This document shows, piece after piece, positions 8,619-17,842 of a stretch of DNA of 42,909 nucleotides (its first letter is position 1; every line of letters starts with the position of its first letter). Position numbers and translations under genes: made by a program. Source of the DNA: Candidatus Pelagibacter sp. TMED128 (GTDB taxonomy: Bacteria > Pseudomonadota > Alphaproteobacteria > Pelagibacterales > Pelagibacteraceae); assembly GCA_002170125.1 (NCBI GenBank), contig NHGD01000033.1:1-42909 (forward strand), written 5' to 3'. Under the pieces are notes generated by a model. It was not told the origin of the DNA, made no database searches, and saw nothing but the letters and a program-made list of their open reading frames with translations.

Positions 8619-9611
8619 ATGAATTTTGCAATTATTGGTGCCACAGGTAACGTAGGTCGAAAAACTATTGACATTCTAGAGAAATCAAGAATTAAAATAG
8701 AAAATCTTTTCTTAGTTGCTTCAAAAAAAAGTGCTGGAAAAACAATTATTTTCAAAAAAAAAAAAATTAAGATTGAGTCTTTAGAAAAGTATGATTTTGC
8801 AAAAGCGAAAATAACTTTTTTTGCAGCTGGTAGTCAGATAGCAAAAGAATGGGTACCCAAAGCAGCTAAAAAAACTATAGTAATTGACAACTCTAGCTAT
8901 TTTAGAATGCAAAAAGATATTCCGTTGGTTGTTCCCGAAGTTAATGCTGATGCTTTAGATAAACATAAAAATATTATATCTAACCCGAACTGTTCAACAA
9001 TTCAGATGGTTCTTGCTCTTAAACCTTTACATGATGAATATAAAATTAATAGAGTAGTTGTATCAACATATCAAGCAGTATCAGGGGCTGGAAAAGCTTC
9101 TATGGATGAACTTTTTGATCAGACGAAAAATTTTTTGAATAAAAAAAAAATTAATTTAAAAAACTTTACCAAACAAATTGCTTTTAATTTGATACCACAC
9201 ATCGATGTTTTTGATAAAGATGGCTATACAAAAGAAGAATTAAAAATGACCAATGAAACAAAAAAGATTTTAGATGAAGAAATTAATGTTACAGCCACAT
9301 GTGTAAGAGTTCCTGTAAACACGGGACACTCAGAGTCAATCAATATTGAATTTGATAATTTATATGATTTCAAGAATATTATTAGAATTTTAAATAATGC
9401 ACCAGGTTGCAAAGTAATTGATGAAAGAAAAGATGGCGGGTACATGACACCTCTTGAAGCTGAAGGAGATTACACAACTTATATCTCTAGAATCAGGAAA
9501 GATAATTCTAACGTAAAAGCAATTAATATTTGGGTTGTATCAGATAATTTACTTAAAGGAGCTGCTTTAAATACAGTCCAAATTGCCGAGCATTTAGTTA
9601 AAAAATTATAA
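8619..9611 (+). CDS. asd: aspartate-semialdehyde dehydrogenase
   Basis: Reduces aspartyl-4-phosphate to aspartate semialdehyde with NADPH, the branch point for lysine/diaminopimelate, threonine and methionine. The 330 residues show the GATGNVGRKT dinucleotide motif at 7-16, IVIDNSSYFRM, the catalytic cysteine 125 in SNPNCST, STYQAVSGAGKASMDEL, and the CVRVPVNTGHSESI segment holding the active-site histidine. The length is typical of the bacterial class related to the Gram-positive/alphaproteobacterial enzymes. No Shine-Dalgarno sequence is visible before the ATG. It is the first core gene to the right of the glycan block and precedes sdhC by 24 bases. Confidence 0.96.
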   Translation: MNFAIIGATGNVGRKTIDILEKSRIKIENLFLVASKKSAGKTIIFKKKKIKIESLEKYDFAKAKITFFAAGSQIAKEWVPKAAKKTIVIDNSSYFRMQKDIPLVVPEVNADALDKHKNIISNPNCSTIQMVLALKPLHDEYKINRVVVSTYQAVSGAGKASMDELFDQTKNFLNKKKINLKNFTKQIAFNLIPHIDVFDKDGYTKEELKMTNETKKILDEEINVTATCVRVPVNTGHSESINIEFDNLYDFKNIIRILNNAPGCKVIDERKDGGYMTPLEAEGDYTTYISRIRKDNSNVKAINIWVVSDNLLKGAALNTVQIAEHLVKKL

Positions 9612-9635
9612 CTTTAGATTATAAAGAAAGCACCT

Positions 9636-10022
9636 ATGGAAAAAAAAGATAATCCTCTAAGTCCACATCTTCAAATTTATAAATGGCAGATATCTTCTTT
9701 GCTTTCTATTACACACAGAATAGTGGGGATAATAAATATTTTAGCCATTACTGTAATTTGTTTTTGGAGTTTATCTTTATTATTAGGTTTTGAAAGCTAT
9801 CAAGTTATTAATAATATTTTTAAAAGTTTTTTTGGTAAATTTATAGCTATTAGTCTCTGCTGGACATTTAGTTTTCATATTTTGAATGAACTAAGACATT
9901 TATGTTGGGATATTGGTTTTGGCTTTGATTTAAAAGTATCAAAGATAACTGGAGTTCTAGCTTTAATTGGTTCATTCGTTCTTACAGTCTTATTTTTTTT
10001 AATTGGGAGAAATATCTTTTAA
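9636..10022 (+). CDS. sdhC: succinate dehydrogenase cytochrome b556 subunit
   Basis: Membrane anchor of complex II that binds haem b and ubiquinone. The 128 residues contain three hydrophobic segments (about 30-52, 66-86, 103-125). The N-terminal PLSPHLQIYKW and SLLSITHRIVG match the family: Ser24 and Arg28 correspond to the quinone-site Ser27 and Arg31 of E. coli SdhC. The haem-ligand histidine is present at His81 in FHILNELRHLCWD. Start and length are standard. sdhD follows after one base. Confidence 0.95.
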   Translation: MEKKDNPLSPHLQIYKWQISSLLSITHRIVGIINILAITVICFWSLSLLLGFESYQVINNIFKSFFGKFIAISLCWTFSFHILNELRHLCWDIGFGFDLKVSKITGVLALIGSFVLTVLFFLIGRNIF

Positions 10023-10023
10023 T

Positions 10024-10347
10024 ATGCACTATTCAACAAAAAAATGGATATACACTAAGGTGAGCTCACTAATTTTGATCCCATTTATGGCTTGGTTCAT
10101 TATAAATTTTGTCTCTATTTATGATAATGATTACTCAGAAGTAGTTCTTTTTTTTACAGAACAACCATCAAAAATTATATTCTCTATTTTTATTGTTATT
10201 GCTTTCTTTTTCTCAGCTCTAACAATAAGTGAGATATTTGAGGATTATATAAAAGATGAAAAAATCAAATATGTCGCAAATAAACTATTGAATATATTTG
10301 CTATAGTAATGCCAGTTTTAACTATACTTGGAATACACAATTTATAA
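10024..10347 (+). CDS. sdhD: succinate dehydrogenase membrane anchor SdhD, haem ligand absent
   Basis: Second membrane anchor of complex II, 107 residues with three hydrophobic segments. A longer frame starting with TTG at 10003 overlaps sdhC; the ATG at 10024, one base past the sdhC stop, gives the expected N-terminus. The family signature DY pair is present (Asp74-Tyr75), matching Asp82-Tyr83 of E. coli SdhD, where the tyrosine contacts ubiquinone. Eleven residues before that aspartate the family normally has the haem b axial histidine (His71 in E. coli); here it is Phe63. The only histidines are His2 and His105, near the two ends. The function as anchor is secure from gene order; the haem coordination is unusual. 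Confidence 0.92.
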   Translation: MHYSTKKWIYTKVSSLILIPFMAWFIINFVSIYDNDYSEVVLFFTEQPSKIIFSIFIVIAFFFSALTISEIFEDYIKDEKIKYVANKLLNIFAIVMPVLTILGIHNL

Positions 10348-10349
10348 AT

Positions 10350-12125
10350 ATGAGTGCATATAAAATTATAGATCATGAGTATGATGTTGTTGTACTAGGC
10401 GCAGGTGGATCTGGTCTAAGAGCAGCCGTAGGTTTATCAGAAGCTGGATTAAAAACAGCATGTATTTCAAAAGTTTTTCCCACAAGGAGTCATACCTCTG
10501 CTGCTCAAGGAGGTATATCTGCAGCTTTAGGCAATATGGGCGAGGATGATTGGAGATGGCATATGTACGACACTGTAAAAGGTTCAGATTGGCTTGGGGA
10601 TCAAGATGCGATTGAGTATTTATGTAAAGAAGCACCTAGAGCTGTTGTTGAATTGGAAAGATACGGTGTTCCTTTTAGTAGAACAGATGATGGAAAAATT
10701 TATCAAAGACCCTTCGGAGGTATGACTAAAAATTATGGAAATGGAACAGCCCAAAGAACTTGTGCAGCTGCTGATAGAACAGGTCATGCAATACTTCATA
10801 CTCTTTATGGGCAAGCATTAAAACAAAATACAGAATTTTTCATTGAGTATTTTGCTATGGATTTGATTATGAAGAATGGAGAATGTAAAGGAGTAATAGC
10901 TTGGAACTTAACTGATGGTACAATACATAGGTTTAGATCTCATATCACTATAATTGCTACCGGCGGTTATGGAAAAGTTTATTATTCGGCGACCTCTGCT
11001 CACACTTGCACAGGAGACGGTAATGCAATGGTATTAAGGGCAGGCCTTCCATTACAGGATATGGAATTCGTCCAATTTCATCCAACTGGTATTTATGGTG
11101 TTGGATGTTTGATTACAGAGGGAGTAAGAGGAGAAGGTGGTTTTTTAGTTAATGGAAAAGGCGAAAGGTTTATGGAAAGATATGCTCCAAACGCAAAAGA
11201 TCTAGCATCAAGAGACGTTGTTAGTAGATCTATGGAGATGGAAATTAATGAAGGGAGAGGTGTAGGTAAAAATAAAGATCACATTAATCTCCATTTGGAC
11301 CATTTAGATAAAAAAGTAATTGATGAAAGGTTACCAGGGATTTCAGAGGCAGCAAAAACATTTGCCAACGTTGATGTAAGCAAAGATCCTATACCAGTTG
11401 TTCCAACCGTGCATTATAATATGGGAGGTATACCAACAAACTATAAAGCTGAAGTTTTGACTTTAAATGGATCTGAAAAAACCGTGCCTGGCCTTATGGC
11501 CATTGGCGAAGCAGCTTGTGTATCGGTTCATGGCGCTAATAGATTAGGATCGAACTCTCTTATCGACTTAGTAGTTTTTGGAAGAGCAGCTGCTAAACGC
11601 GCAGCAGAACTAGTAAAACCAGGCATGCCACATGAAGAAGTTTCAAATCTAGAAACCGACAAATGTTTAGAAAGATTTGATAACATTAGGAGCTCAAAAG
11701 GTTCTACGAAAACATCTGAATTAAGGACAAAAATGCAAAAAACAATGCAATCAAAATGTGCAGTTTTTAGAAGTGAGAAAACACTTAAAGAGGGAGTAGA
11801 ACAAATTAGGATTCCTTATGAAGGATTGAAAGATGTTTCAGTTAAAGATAAATCACTGTTGTTTAATACGGATTTAGTTGAAACTTTAGAATTTGATAAC
11901 TTAATAAGTCAAGCTTTAACAACTATGGACTCTGCTTATAATAGAAAAGAAAGTAGAGGAGCTCATGCAAGAGAAGATTTTACTAAAAGAGATGATAAAA
12001 ATTTTATGAAGCATACTTTAGCTTGGAAAAATGGTAATAAAATAGAAATAAAATATAGAGATGTTCATTCAAGAACTTTAACTAATGATGTTCAATATTT
12101 TCCACCAAAAGAAAGAGTTTATTAG
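10350..12125 (+). CDS. sdhA: succinate dehydrogenase flavoprotein subunit
   Basis: Catalytic subunit of complex II, oxidising succinate to fumarate on the inner face of the cytoplasmic membrane. The 591 residues have the FAD-binding [10 protein letters not shown] motif near 17-26, the histidine that covalently holds FAD in [10 protein letters not shown], the capping-domain HPTG and [11 protein letters not shown] segments, the ASRDVVSR catalytic arginine region, [10 protein letters not shown], and [18 protein letters not shown] near residue 395. The C-terminus with [11 protein letters not shown] is complete. It follows sdhD by 2 bases and precedes sdhB by 2 bases. Confidence 0.98.
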   Translation: MSAYKIIDHEYDVVVLGAGGSGLRAAVGLSEAGLKTACISKVFPTRSHTSAAQGGISAALGNMGEDDWRWHMYDTVKGSDWLGDQDAIEYLCKEAPRAVVELERYGVPFSRTDDGKIYQRPFGGMTKNYGNGTAQRTCAAADRTGHAILHTLYGQALKQNTEFFIEYFAMDLIMKNGECKGVIAWNLTDGTIHRFRSHITIIATGGYGKVYYSATSAHTCTGDGNAMVLRAGLPLQDMEFVQFHPTGIYGVGCLITEGVRGEGGFLVNGKGERFMERYAPNAKDLASRDVVSRSMEMEINEGRGVGKNKDHINLHLDHLDKKVIDERLPGISEAAKTFANVDVSKDPIPVVPTVHYNMGGIPTNYKAEVLTLNGSEKTVPGLMAIGEAACVSVHGANRLGSNSLIDLVVFGRAAAKRAAELVKPGMPHEEVSNLETDKCLERFDNIRSSKGSTKTSELRTKMQKTMQSKCAVFRSEKTLKEGVEQIRIPYEGLKDVSVKDKSLLFNTDLVETLEFDNLISQALTTMDSAYNRKESRGAHAREDFTKRDDKNFMKHTLAWKNGNKIEIKYRDVHSRTLTNDVQYFPPKERVY

Positions 12126-12127
12126 AA

Positions 12128-12904
12128 ATGGTTCAATTTAACTTGCCACAAAATTCAAAAATTGAGGTAGGTAAGTATTATAAAGATTTAACAAATTCTC
12201 AAAATCTTAAAAAAATAAATATTTACAGATGGGATCCTACTACTGGCCAAAACCCTCGAGTAGATACTTTTGAAGTCGATATGGATAACTGTGGTCCAAA
12301 AGTTTTAGATATATTGTTCAAAATCAAAAATGAAATAGACCCTTCACTAACATTTCGAAGATCTTGTGCTCATGGTGTTTGTGGTTCATGCGCAATGAAT
12401 ATTGATGGAGTAAATACATTAGCTTGTATAAAATCTTATACAGATATCAAAGGTGATCTTAACGTTTACCCTCTTCCTCATCTAAAAGTTATTAAAGATC
12501 TAATTGGAGACCTAACAACATTATATAAACAATATGAATCTATAAAACCTTGGTTAGAGACAAAACAAACTGGAGAAGAAAAAATAGAATTAAAACAATC
12601 TCAAAAAGATAGAGAGAAATTAGATGGATATTATGAGTGTATTTTATGTGCTTGTTGTTCAACTTCTTGTCCTAGTTACTGGTGGAATGGGGATAAATAT
12701 TTAGGCCCCGCAGTTCTTTTGCAAGCTTATCGCTGGATCAACGATAGTAGGGATGGAGACAAACAAGCAAGATTAAAAAAAGTTGCAGATGAATTAAAAT
12801 TGTACAGGTGTCATACTATTATGAATTGTACTAATTCTTGTCCTAAAGGATTAAATCCAGCAAAAGCTATTGGTTCTATTAAGAAAATGCTTGCAACAAG
12901 CTAA
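12128..12904 (+). CDS. sdhB: succinate dehydrogenase iron-sulfur subunit
   Basis: Electron-transfer subunit of complex II carrying three Fe-S centres, with 258 residues. The N-terminal ferredoxin-like domain has the 2Fe-2S cysteines in [18 protein letters not shown] and a fourth in LACIKS. The C-terminal domain has [12 protein letters not shown] for the 4Fe-4S cluster and [17 protein letters not shown] for the 3Fe-4S cluster. All cluster ligands are intact and in standard order. It ends the sdhCDAB unit, with mmsA starting 23 bases downstream. Confidence 0.97.
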   Translation: MVQFNLPQNSKIEVGKYYKDLTNSQNLKKINIYRWDPTTGQNPRVDTFEVDMDNCGPKVLDILFKIKNEIDPSLTFRRSCAHGVCGSCAMNIDGVNTLACIKSYTDIKGDLNVYPLPHLKVIKDLIGDLTTLYKQYESIKPWLETKQTGEEKIELKQSQKDREKLDGYYECILCACCSTSCPSYWWNGDKYLGPAVLLQAYRWINDSRDGDKQARLKKVADELKLYRCHTIMNCTNSCPKGLNPAKAIGSIKKMLATS

Positions 12905-12927
12905 AACCTTATTTATTGAGTTACATC

Positions 12928-14421
12928 ATGAAAACTATTGAACATTTTGTTAATGGCAATTCTTTCAGCGGTGAGTCTAAAAAAAAAGCAAAAATTTTTA
13001 ACCCAGCTACAGGCGAACAAAGTGCAGAAGTAAAATTAGCTACTTTAAAAGATGTAAACGAAGCTGTTGCTAATTCAAAACAAGCATTTGAGAAATGGTC
13101 TAACAAACCTCCACTTCAAAGAGCTCGTGTGATGTTTAAATTTAAAGAACTAATTGAAAAAAATTCAGATGAACTTACGAAAATAATAGTATCTGAACAT
13201 GGAAAAGTTTATGAAGATGCAAAAGGTTCATTAATTAGAGGATTAGAAGTCGTAGAATATGCATGTGGCATTCCTCAAATGCTTAAAGGAGAATTTACTG
13301 AGAACGTCGGATCAGATGTAGACAGTTGGTCTATGAGACAACCTTTAGGAGTTTGTGCAGGAATAACACCTTTTAATTTTCCTGCCATGGTTCCAATGTG
13401 GATGTTTCCAATGGCAATTGCTTGTGGAAATACCTTTGTTTTAAAACCATCTGAAAAAGATCCATCATGTTCAATGAGATTAGCAGAGTTATTAAAAGAA
13501 GCAGGATTACCTGATGGAGTTTTAAATGTTGTTAATGGAGACAAAGAAGCAGTAGATGCATTAATAAATAATAAGGATGTGGTTGCAATGAGTTTTGTAG
13601 GCTCAACACCAATTGCAAAATATATTTATGAAAATTGTGCTAAGAATGAAAAAAGAGTTCAAGCTCTAGGAGGTGCTAAAAATCATTGTGTAGTAATGCC
13701 TGATTGCGATTTAGATCAAGCAGTTAATGGTCTAATGGGTGCAGCGTATGGATCTGCTGGTGAGAGATGTATGGCACAATCTGTCGCTGTAGCAGTAGGG
13801 GGAATTGGGAATAAACTAGTTAGTTCTTTAGCAAAAAAAGTAGAAGCACTTAAAGTTGGGCCAGGTATGGACAAAGCATCTGAAATGGGCCCTTTGGTTA
13901 CTAAAGAGCATTTATCAAAAGTAAAAGAATACGTTGATATAGGGGAGAAAGAAGGAGCTAAATTAGTTGTAGATGGAAGAAATTTTAAACTTCAAGGATA
14001 TGAAAACGGATATTATATCGGAGGGTGCTTGTTTGATAATGTGACTAAAGATATGAGGATTTATAAGGAAGAAATTTTTGGACCAGTTTTATCAGTCATT
14101 AGAGCAAAAGATTTTGAAGAGGCACTACAATTAGTAAATGATCATGAATTTGGGAATGGAGTTAGTATTTTTACTCGTGATGGAGACACAGGTAGAACTT
14201 TTTCAAATAAAGCAAAAATTGGTATGGTTGGTATAAATATACCTATTCCTGTGCCTATGGCTTTTCATAGTTTTGGAGGCTGGAAAAGATCTTTGTTTGG
14301 AGATCAACATATGCATGGACCTGAAGGAGTTAGGTTTTATACTAAATTAAAAACTGTAACTTCTAGATGGCCATCAGGATTAAGATCCAATCCAGAATTT
14401 ATAATGCCAACAATGAAATAA
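12928..14421 (+). CDS. mmsA: CoA-acylating methylmalonate-semialdehyde dehydrogenase
   Basis: Aldehyde-dehydrogenase superfamily enzyme that converts malonate or methylmalonate semialdehyde to acetyl- or propionyl-CoA with NAD and CoA, used in valine, thymine or inositol breakdown and possibly in C3 sulfonium metabolism. The frame is open from a TTG at 12916, but the ATG at 12928 gives the normal N-terminus, HFVNG after four residues, and 497 residues, the usual length. Seen: GVCAGITPFNFPAMVPMWM, KPSEKDPSCS, the SFVGSTPIAKYIY NAD-binding region, the catalytic Cys281 in GSAGERCMA, EEIFGPVLSV, and the FHSFGGWKRSLFGD end. The assignment to MmsA rather than another ALDH rests on the AGERCMA motif and this C-terminus. 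Confidence 0.93.
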   Translation: MKTIEHFVNGNSFSGESKKKAKIFNPATGEQSAEVKLATLKDVNEAVANSKQAFEKWSNKPPLQRARVMFKFKELIEKNSDELTKIIVSEHGKVYEDAKGSLIRGLEVVEYACGIPQMLKGEFTENVGSDVDSWSMRQPLGVCAGITPFNFPAMVPMWMFPMAIACGNTFVLKPSEKDPSCSMRLAELLKEAGLPDGVLNVVNGDKEAVDALINNKDVVAMSFVGSTPIAKYIYENCAKNEKRVQALGGAKNHCVVMPDCDLDQAVNGLMGAAYGSAGERCMAQSVAVAVGGIGNKLVSSLAKKVEALKVGPGMDKASEMGPLVTKEHLSKVKEYVDIGEKEGAKLVVDGRNFKLQGYENGYYIGGCLFDNVTKDMRIYKEEIFGPVLSVIRAKDFEEALQLVNDHEFGNGVSIFTRDGDTGRTFSNKAKIGMVGINIPIPVPMAFHSFGGWKRSLFGDQHMHGPEGVRFYTKLKTVTSRWPSGLRSNPEFIMPTMK

Positions 14422-14436
14422 AATTTTAAGAGAAAG

Positions 14437-15396
14437 ATGAAAAAAAAAATTACATTAATTGGAGCTGGGCAAATTGGTGGAACACTAGCTCATTTAATAG
14501 CGTTAAAGGAGTTAGGAGATGTAGTATTATTTGATGTTGCTCCTGGAATTGCTAAAGGAAAAGCCCTTGATATTGCCCAATCTTCTCCTGTAAATGGATT
14601 TAATGTTAATTTATCGGGAACAAATGAATATGAAGACACAAAAAACTCTGATGTAATAATTATCACAGCTGGAGTGCCCAGAAAACCTGGAATGACAAGA
14701 GATGATTTATTAGAGATCAACTTAAAGATTATAAAGCAAGTAGCGGAGGGAATTAAAAAAACATCACCAAATGCATTCGTTATATGTATTACAAATCCAT
14801 TAGATATTATTGTAATGGCTTTACAGAAATATTCAGGTTTTCCTAAGAATAAAGTTGTAGGAATGGCAGGAATTTTAGATTCTTCAAGATTTATTTATTT
14901 TCTTTCTCAAGAATTAAATATACCTCCTAAAAAAATACGTTCATTAGTGCTTGGAGGACATGGAGACAGTATGGTTGCTATTCTTGGTTCTACAGAGATA
15001 GAAGGAAAGAAAATAGATGAGTTAGTTAAAGAGGGTAGAATAAAAAAAGAAAGGCTTAATGAAATAGTGGAAAGAACAAAAAAAGGTGGGGCTGAAATTG
15101 TTAAATACTTAGAAAAAGGTTCTGCATTTTATGCGCCTGCAGCATCTGGAGTTGAAATGGCAGAAAGTTATTTAAAAGATTTAAAAAAAGAGCTCCCATG
15201 TGCTGCCTATTTAAATGGAGAATATGGATTTAAAGAAATTTATGCTGGAGTTCCAGTAGTTATAGGAAGTAAAGGTGTAGAAAAAATTATAGAGTTAAAT
15301 TTAAACGAAGAAGAGAAGAAAAATTTTGCAAAATCAATAAAGTCAGTTCAAAATTTGTTAGATTCAGCTAAGAAAATTGATCCTAGCTTAATATAA
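14437..15396 (+). CDS. mdh: malate dehydrogenase, LDH-like type
   Basis: NAD-dependent oxidation of malate to oxaloacetate in the TCA cycle. The 319 residues are of the lactate-dehydrogenase-like class usual in alphaproteobacteria. Seen: [12 protein letters not shown] at residues 7-18 for NAD, Asp34 in VVLFDVAPG, favouring NAD over [20 protein letters not shown] with the substrate arginines, ITNPLDIIV, and GGHGDSMV with catalytic His175. It lies after sdhCDAB-mmsA. In many alphaproteobacteria sucC follows, but here the second glycan block intervenes. The stop is only 2 bases from the convergent methyltransferase stop, and no hairpin terminator is visible. Confidence 0.97.
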   Translation: MKKKITLIGAGQIGGTLAHLIALKELGDVVLFDVAPGIAKGKALDIAQSSPVNGFNVNLSGTNEYEDTKNSDVIIITAGVPRKPGMTRDDLLEINLKIIKQVAEGIKKTSPNAFVICITNPLDIIVMALQKYSGFPKNKVVGMAGILDSSRFIYFLSQELNIPPKKIRSLVLGGHGDSMVAILGSTEIEGKKIDELVKEGRIKKERLNEIVERTKKGGAEIVKYLEKGSAFYAPAASGVEMAESYLKDLKKELPCAAYLNGEYGFKEIYAGVPVVIGSKGVEKIIELNLNEEEKKNFAKSIKSVQNLLDSAKKIDPSLI

Positions 15397-15398
15397 GT

Positions 15399-16199
15399 TT
15401 ATTTTTTCTCTAAAACTATTTTGTAAGCAAGAGAAAATATTTTTGGAAACAAAAAGCTTAAAAATCTATCAAAATATTTTATAAATTTTAAGAAAAAAAA
15501 ATTAAGTGGAATATAAAATGTTTTTGAAGATACTCCACCAGAATTTAAAAAAAGTAAACATTCACAAATTTTTAATTTTTTTATATTGAATTTTGAACCT
15601 AGTTTTTCTGCAAATATTTTTTTATTATTAAAAATTAAATAAGGTATCGCACTGTTTCCTGACCATAAATCATTATCATCTGTCGAAGGTTCTTTTAAAC
15701 TCCAAACATCTTTTGTAAAATCAAACCCCTCATGTTTCATTATAATTAATACTAACTGTAATAAGACAGAACAATGAGCATCGAAAATAATTAATTTTCC
15801 ACCTTTTTTTAATATTCTATTCATTTCATTAAAAAATTTTAACGGGTAAGGAAGATGATGAATCATATTTGATGCAATAACAAAATCAAATTCATCATCT
15901 TTAAAACCTGTATTCTGAGCATCAATATTTTTGAAGTCTAAATGTGGATGATCTGAGTAATCACTTATTTTAAAGTTTTTTGATTTAATAAATTTTTTCG
16001 AAAATCCTGCTGCAGCACCTACTTCTATACCCTTATGATTTATATCAATAAAATCATTCATCCAAAGAAATCTTTCACTTAAAAGCATGTGTAAATTTTT
16101 ATTTTTTTCAAAGCGATTAATCGATTGATTAATATCGCCCTCATCTTTCATCAGATTTTCTGAGTGCTTGAATTTAATTTTATCTTTAATTCTTAACAT
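15399..16199 (-). CDS. class I SAM-dependent methyltransferase
   Basis: A 266-residue methyltransferase. Motif I is atypical, GIEVGAAAGFS (residues 57-67), with Ala-Ala where Gly-Cys is usual. FDFVIASNMIHHLPYPLKFFNEM and LKKGGKLIIFDAHCS supply the remaining Methyltransf_11-type motifs. The middle part (residues about 150-200) has Asp/Trp-rich loops, and the C-terminus ends in a hydrophobic, aromatic stretch (NFFFLKFIKYFDRFLSFLF) that could associate with the membrane. It converges on mdh with a 2-base gap and diverges from the membrane protein at 16241 over a 41-base gap. Likely target: a glycan, lipid or carrier-linked sugar, inferred from neighbours only. Confidence 0.77.
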   Translation of the reverse strand: MLRIKDKIKFKHSENLMKDEGDINQSINRFEKNKNLHMLLSERFLWMNDFIDINHKGIEVGAAAGFSKKFIKSKNFKISDYSDHPHLDFKNIDAQNTGFKDDEFDFVIASNMIHHLPYPLKFFNEMNRILKKGGKLIIFDAHCSVLLQLVLIIMKHEGFDFTKDVWSLKEPSTDDNDLWSGNSAIPYLIFNNKKIFAEKLGSKFNIKKLKICECLLFLNSGGVSSKTFYIPLNFFFLKFIKYFDRFLSFLFPKIFSLAYKIVLEKK

Positions 16200-16240
16200 T
16201 AAGATTTTGCTAATATATAATTCATGATATTAAATTTGTC

Positions 16241-17842
16241 ATGAATAAATTAGTTTCTTTTAAATTAATTTTATATATTTTACTTGCTACCTTTGCTTTT
16301 TATATAAACTATTACTACGCAAATAAAGGCTTATATCCTATTGATACTTTTACATTTTTTGATGCAAGCTATTATATTACAAAAGGCTTGCACCCAATAA
16401 AAGATTTTTGGGTTATGTCAGGCATACTTGTTGATTATATCCAAGCAGTTTTTTTTTATATATTTGGATTTAATTGGAACGCTTATATTTTTCATTCATC
16501 TTTTTTTAATTTAATTATTACATTATTTTTTTTTTATTTTTTAAATATATTTAATAAAAATTTATTTCATAACTTTCTATTATCTTTAAGTGTTGCAGTA
16601 CTATGTTATCCTGTAGCTGGAACACCCTTTCCTTATCAACATTCATTTATTTTAAGTTTATTATCTTTAATGGTTTTTTATTTGGCTGTTTATAAAGAAG
16701 AAAAGAAATATTGGATTATATTACCATTTTTAATGGGTTTTGCTTTTTTAAGTATGCAATTGCCTTCAGGTATAATTAATTTATTAATACTTATTTTTTC
16801 ATCACTATATTTTATCACTGTAAGTGTAAAAAATATAAAATATTTTTTTATAGGTTTTATTTTATTTTTGATTATTTTATTTATTTATTTTTTTCTCACA
16901 AAAGTTTCATTACAAGATTTTCTAATTCAGATTATTTTTTTTCCTTTAGAAATTGGGCAAGGAAGAATTCATAGCACTGAAGGTGCTTTCGAGTCCGCTA
17001 AATTAATCAATAAATTAACAATTAGAGGTACAGTTGGACATTTTAAATTTATAAACATTTTTTTATTAGCAAATTTAATATTGTTAGTCATTTATATAAG
17101 AAGAAAAAAATTCATAAAATTTGAAAAAAAAATATTAATAAATATTTTAATATTTTTTAGTGCTTGTGGTTTTATGTTTCATCAATTAATAACAGCCAAT
17201 CAAACTTTTATTTTTGCTTTAGTCCCAATATTATGTGGTTTTTTTATAATTCAAATAAATGAATTTTTAAATATTAATGTAAAAGAAAATATTAAATTAA
17301 TATCAATTTTGTTAATTGTCTTTGTGACCGTAAAATATCATTTTGTTTTTAATGAACAAAGGAAGTTTATGGATTTACAAAATGTTGATTTATCAAGTGC
17401 AGTAGAGGCAAAATATTTAGACAAAAAATTTAATGGACTTAAATGGATTACTCCAGGTCATTATAGTAAAAATCCAAATGAAGAACTTGAGTTATTAGGT
17501 CAATCGTTAAATATTATAAAAAATGATGCGGATGCAAAGATGTTGATTACACATTACCAATTTTTTTCAATAATTCTTGATGATAATTTAAATATTCCAA
17601 ATAGATGGTATTTTCCTAATCAAACCTTTCCAGCCTCAAAAGATATTAAATATTATAAGGAATATCTAAAAAAATTTAATCAAAAGCTTGATGAAAACAA
17701 AATTAATACAATTTATATAGCAGAGACTTTCCCCGGGGAATTTGATTTTATAAATTTTGATGATTTGCTTGAAAATAAATGTTTTTTAAAAGAAGACTAC
17801 AACAAAATATTGTACTCAATAAAGATTAAAAAATGCAATTAA
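16241..17842 (+). CDS. multi-pass membrane protein, GT-C-like
   Basis: A 533-residue polytopic protein with about 10 hydrophobic segments across residues 7-365 and a C-terminal soluble domain of roughly 160 residues. The loop after the first helix carries acidic residues (Asp35 in YPIDTFTFFDASYY, Asp41), then KDFWVMSG and a run of further helices, the arrangement of GT-C glycosyltransferases that use polyprenyl-phosphate sugars. The family assignment is weaker than for the similar gene at 6685, since no diagnostic HPYQ or RHLYF motif is present. It lies head-to-head with a methyltransferase and overlaps the end of the convergent GT2 gene by 4 bases. Oligosaccharide polymerase or ligase activity is an alternative. 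Confidence 0.65.
   Translation: MNKLVSFKLILYILLATFAFYINYYYANKGLYPIDTFTFFDASYYITKGLHPIKDFWVMSGILVDYIQAVFFYIFGFNWNAYIFHSSFFNLIITLFFFYFLNIFNKNLFHNFLLSLSVAVLCYPVAGTPFPYQHSFILSLLSLMVFYLAVYKEEKKYWIILPFLMGFAFLSMQLPSGIINLLILIFSSLYFITVSVKNIKYFFIGFILFLIILFIYFFLTKVSLQDFLIQIIFFPLEIGQGRIHSTEGAFESAKLINKLTIRGTVGHFKFINIFLLANLILLVIYIRRKKFIKFEKKILINILIFFSACGFMFHQLITANQTFIFALVPILCGFFIIQINEFLNINVKENIKLISILLIVFVTVKYHFVFNEQRKFMDLQNVDLSSAVEAKYLDKKFNGLKWITPGHYSKNPNEELELLGQSLNIIKNDADAKMLITHYQFFSIILDDNLNIPNRWYFPNQTFPASKDIKYYKEYLKKFNQKLDENKINTIYIAETFPGEFDFINFDDLLENKCFLKEDYNKILYSIKIKKCN

Noticed and set aside
10366-10814. Minus-strand open frames opposite sdhA
   Set aside because: They lie wholly inside a strongly conserved sdhA region. 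The translations lack domains and reflect codon-composition effects.
12916-12927. TTG start that lengthens mmsA by four residues
   Set aside because: The ATG at 12928 gives the usual N-terminus; the added codons show no conservation with the family.
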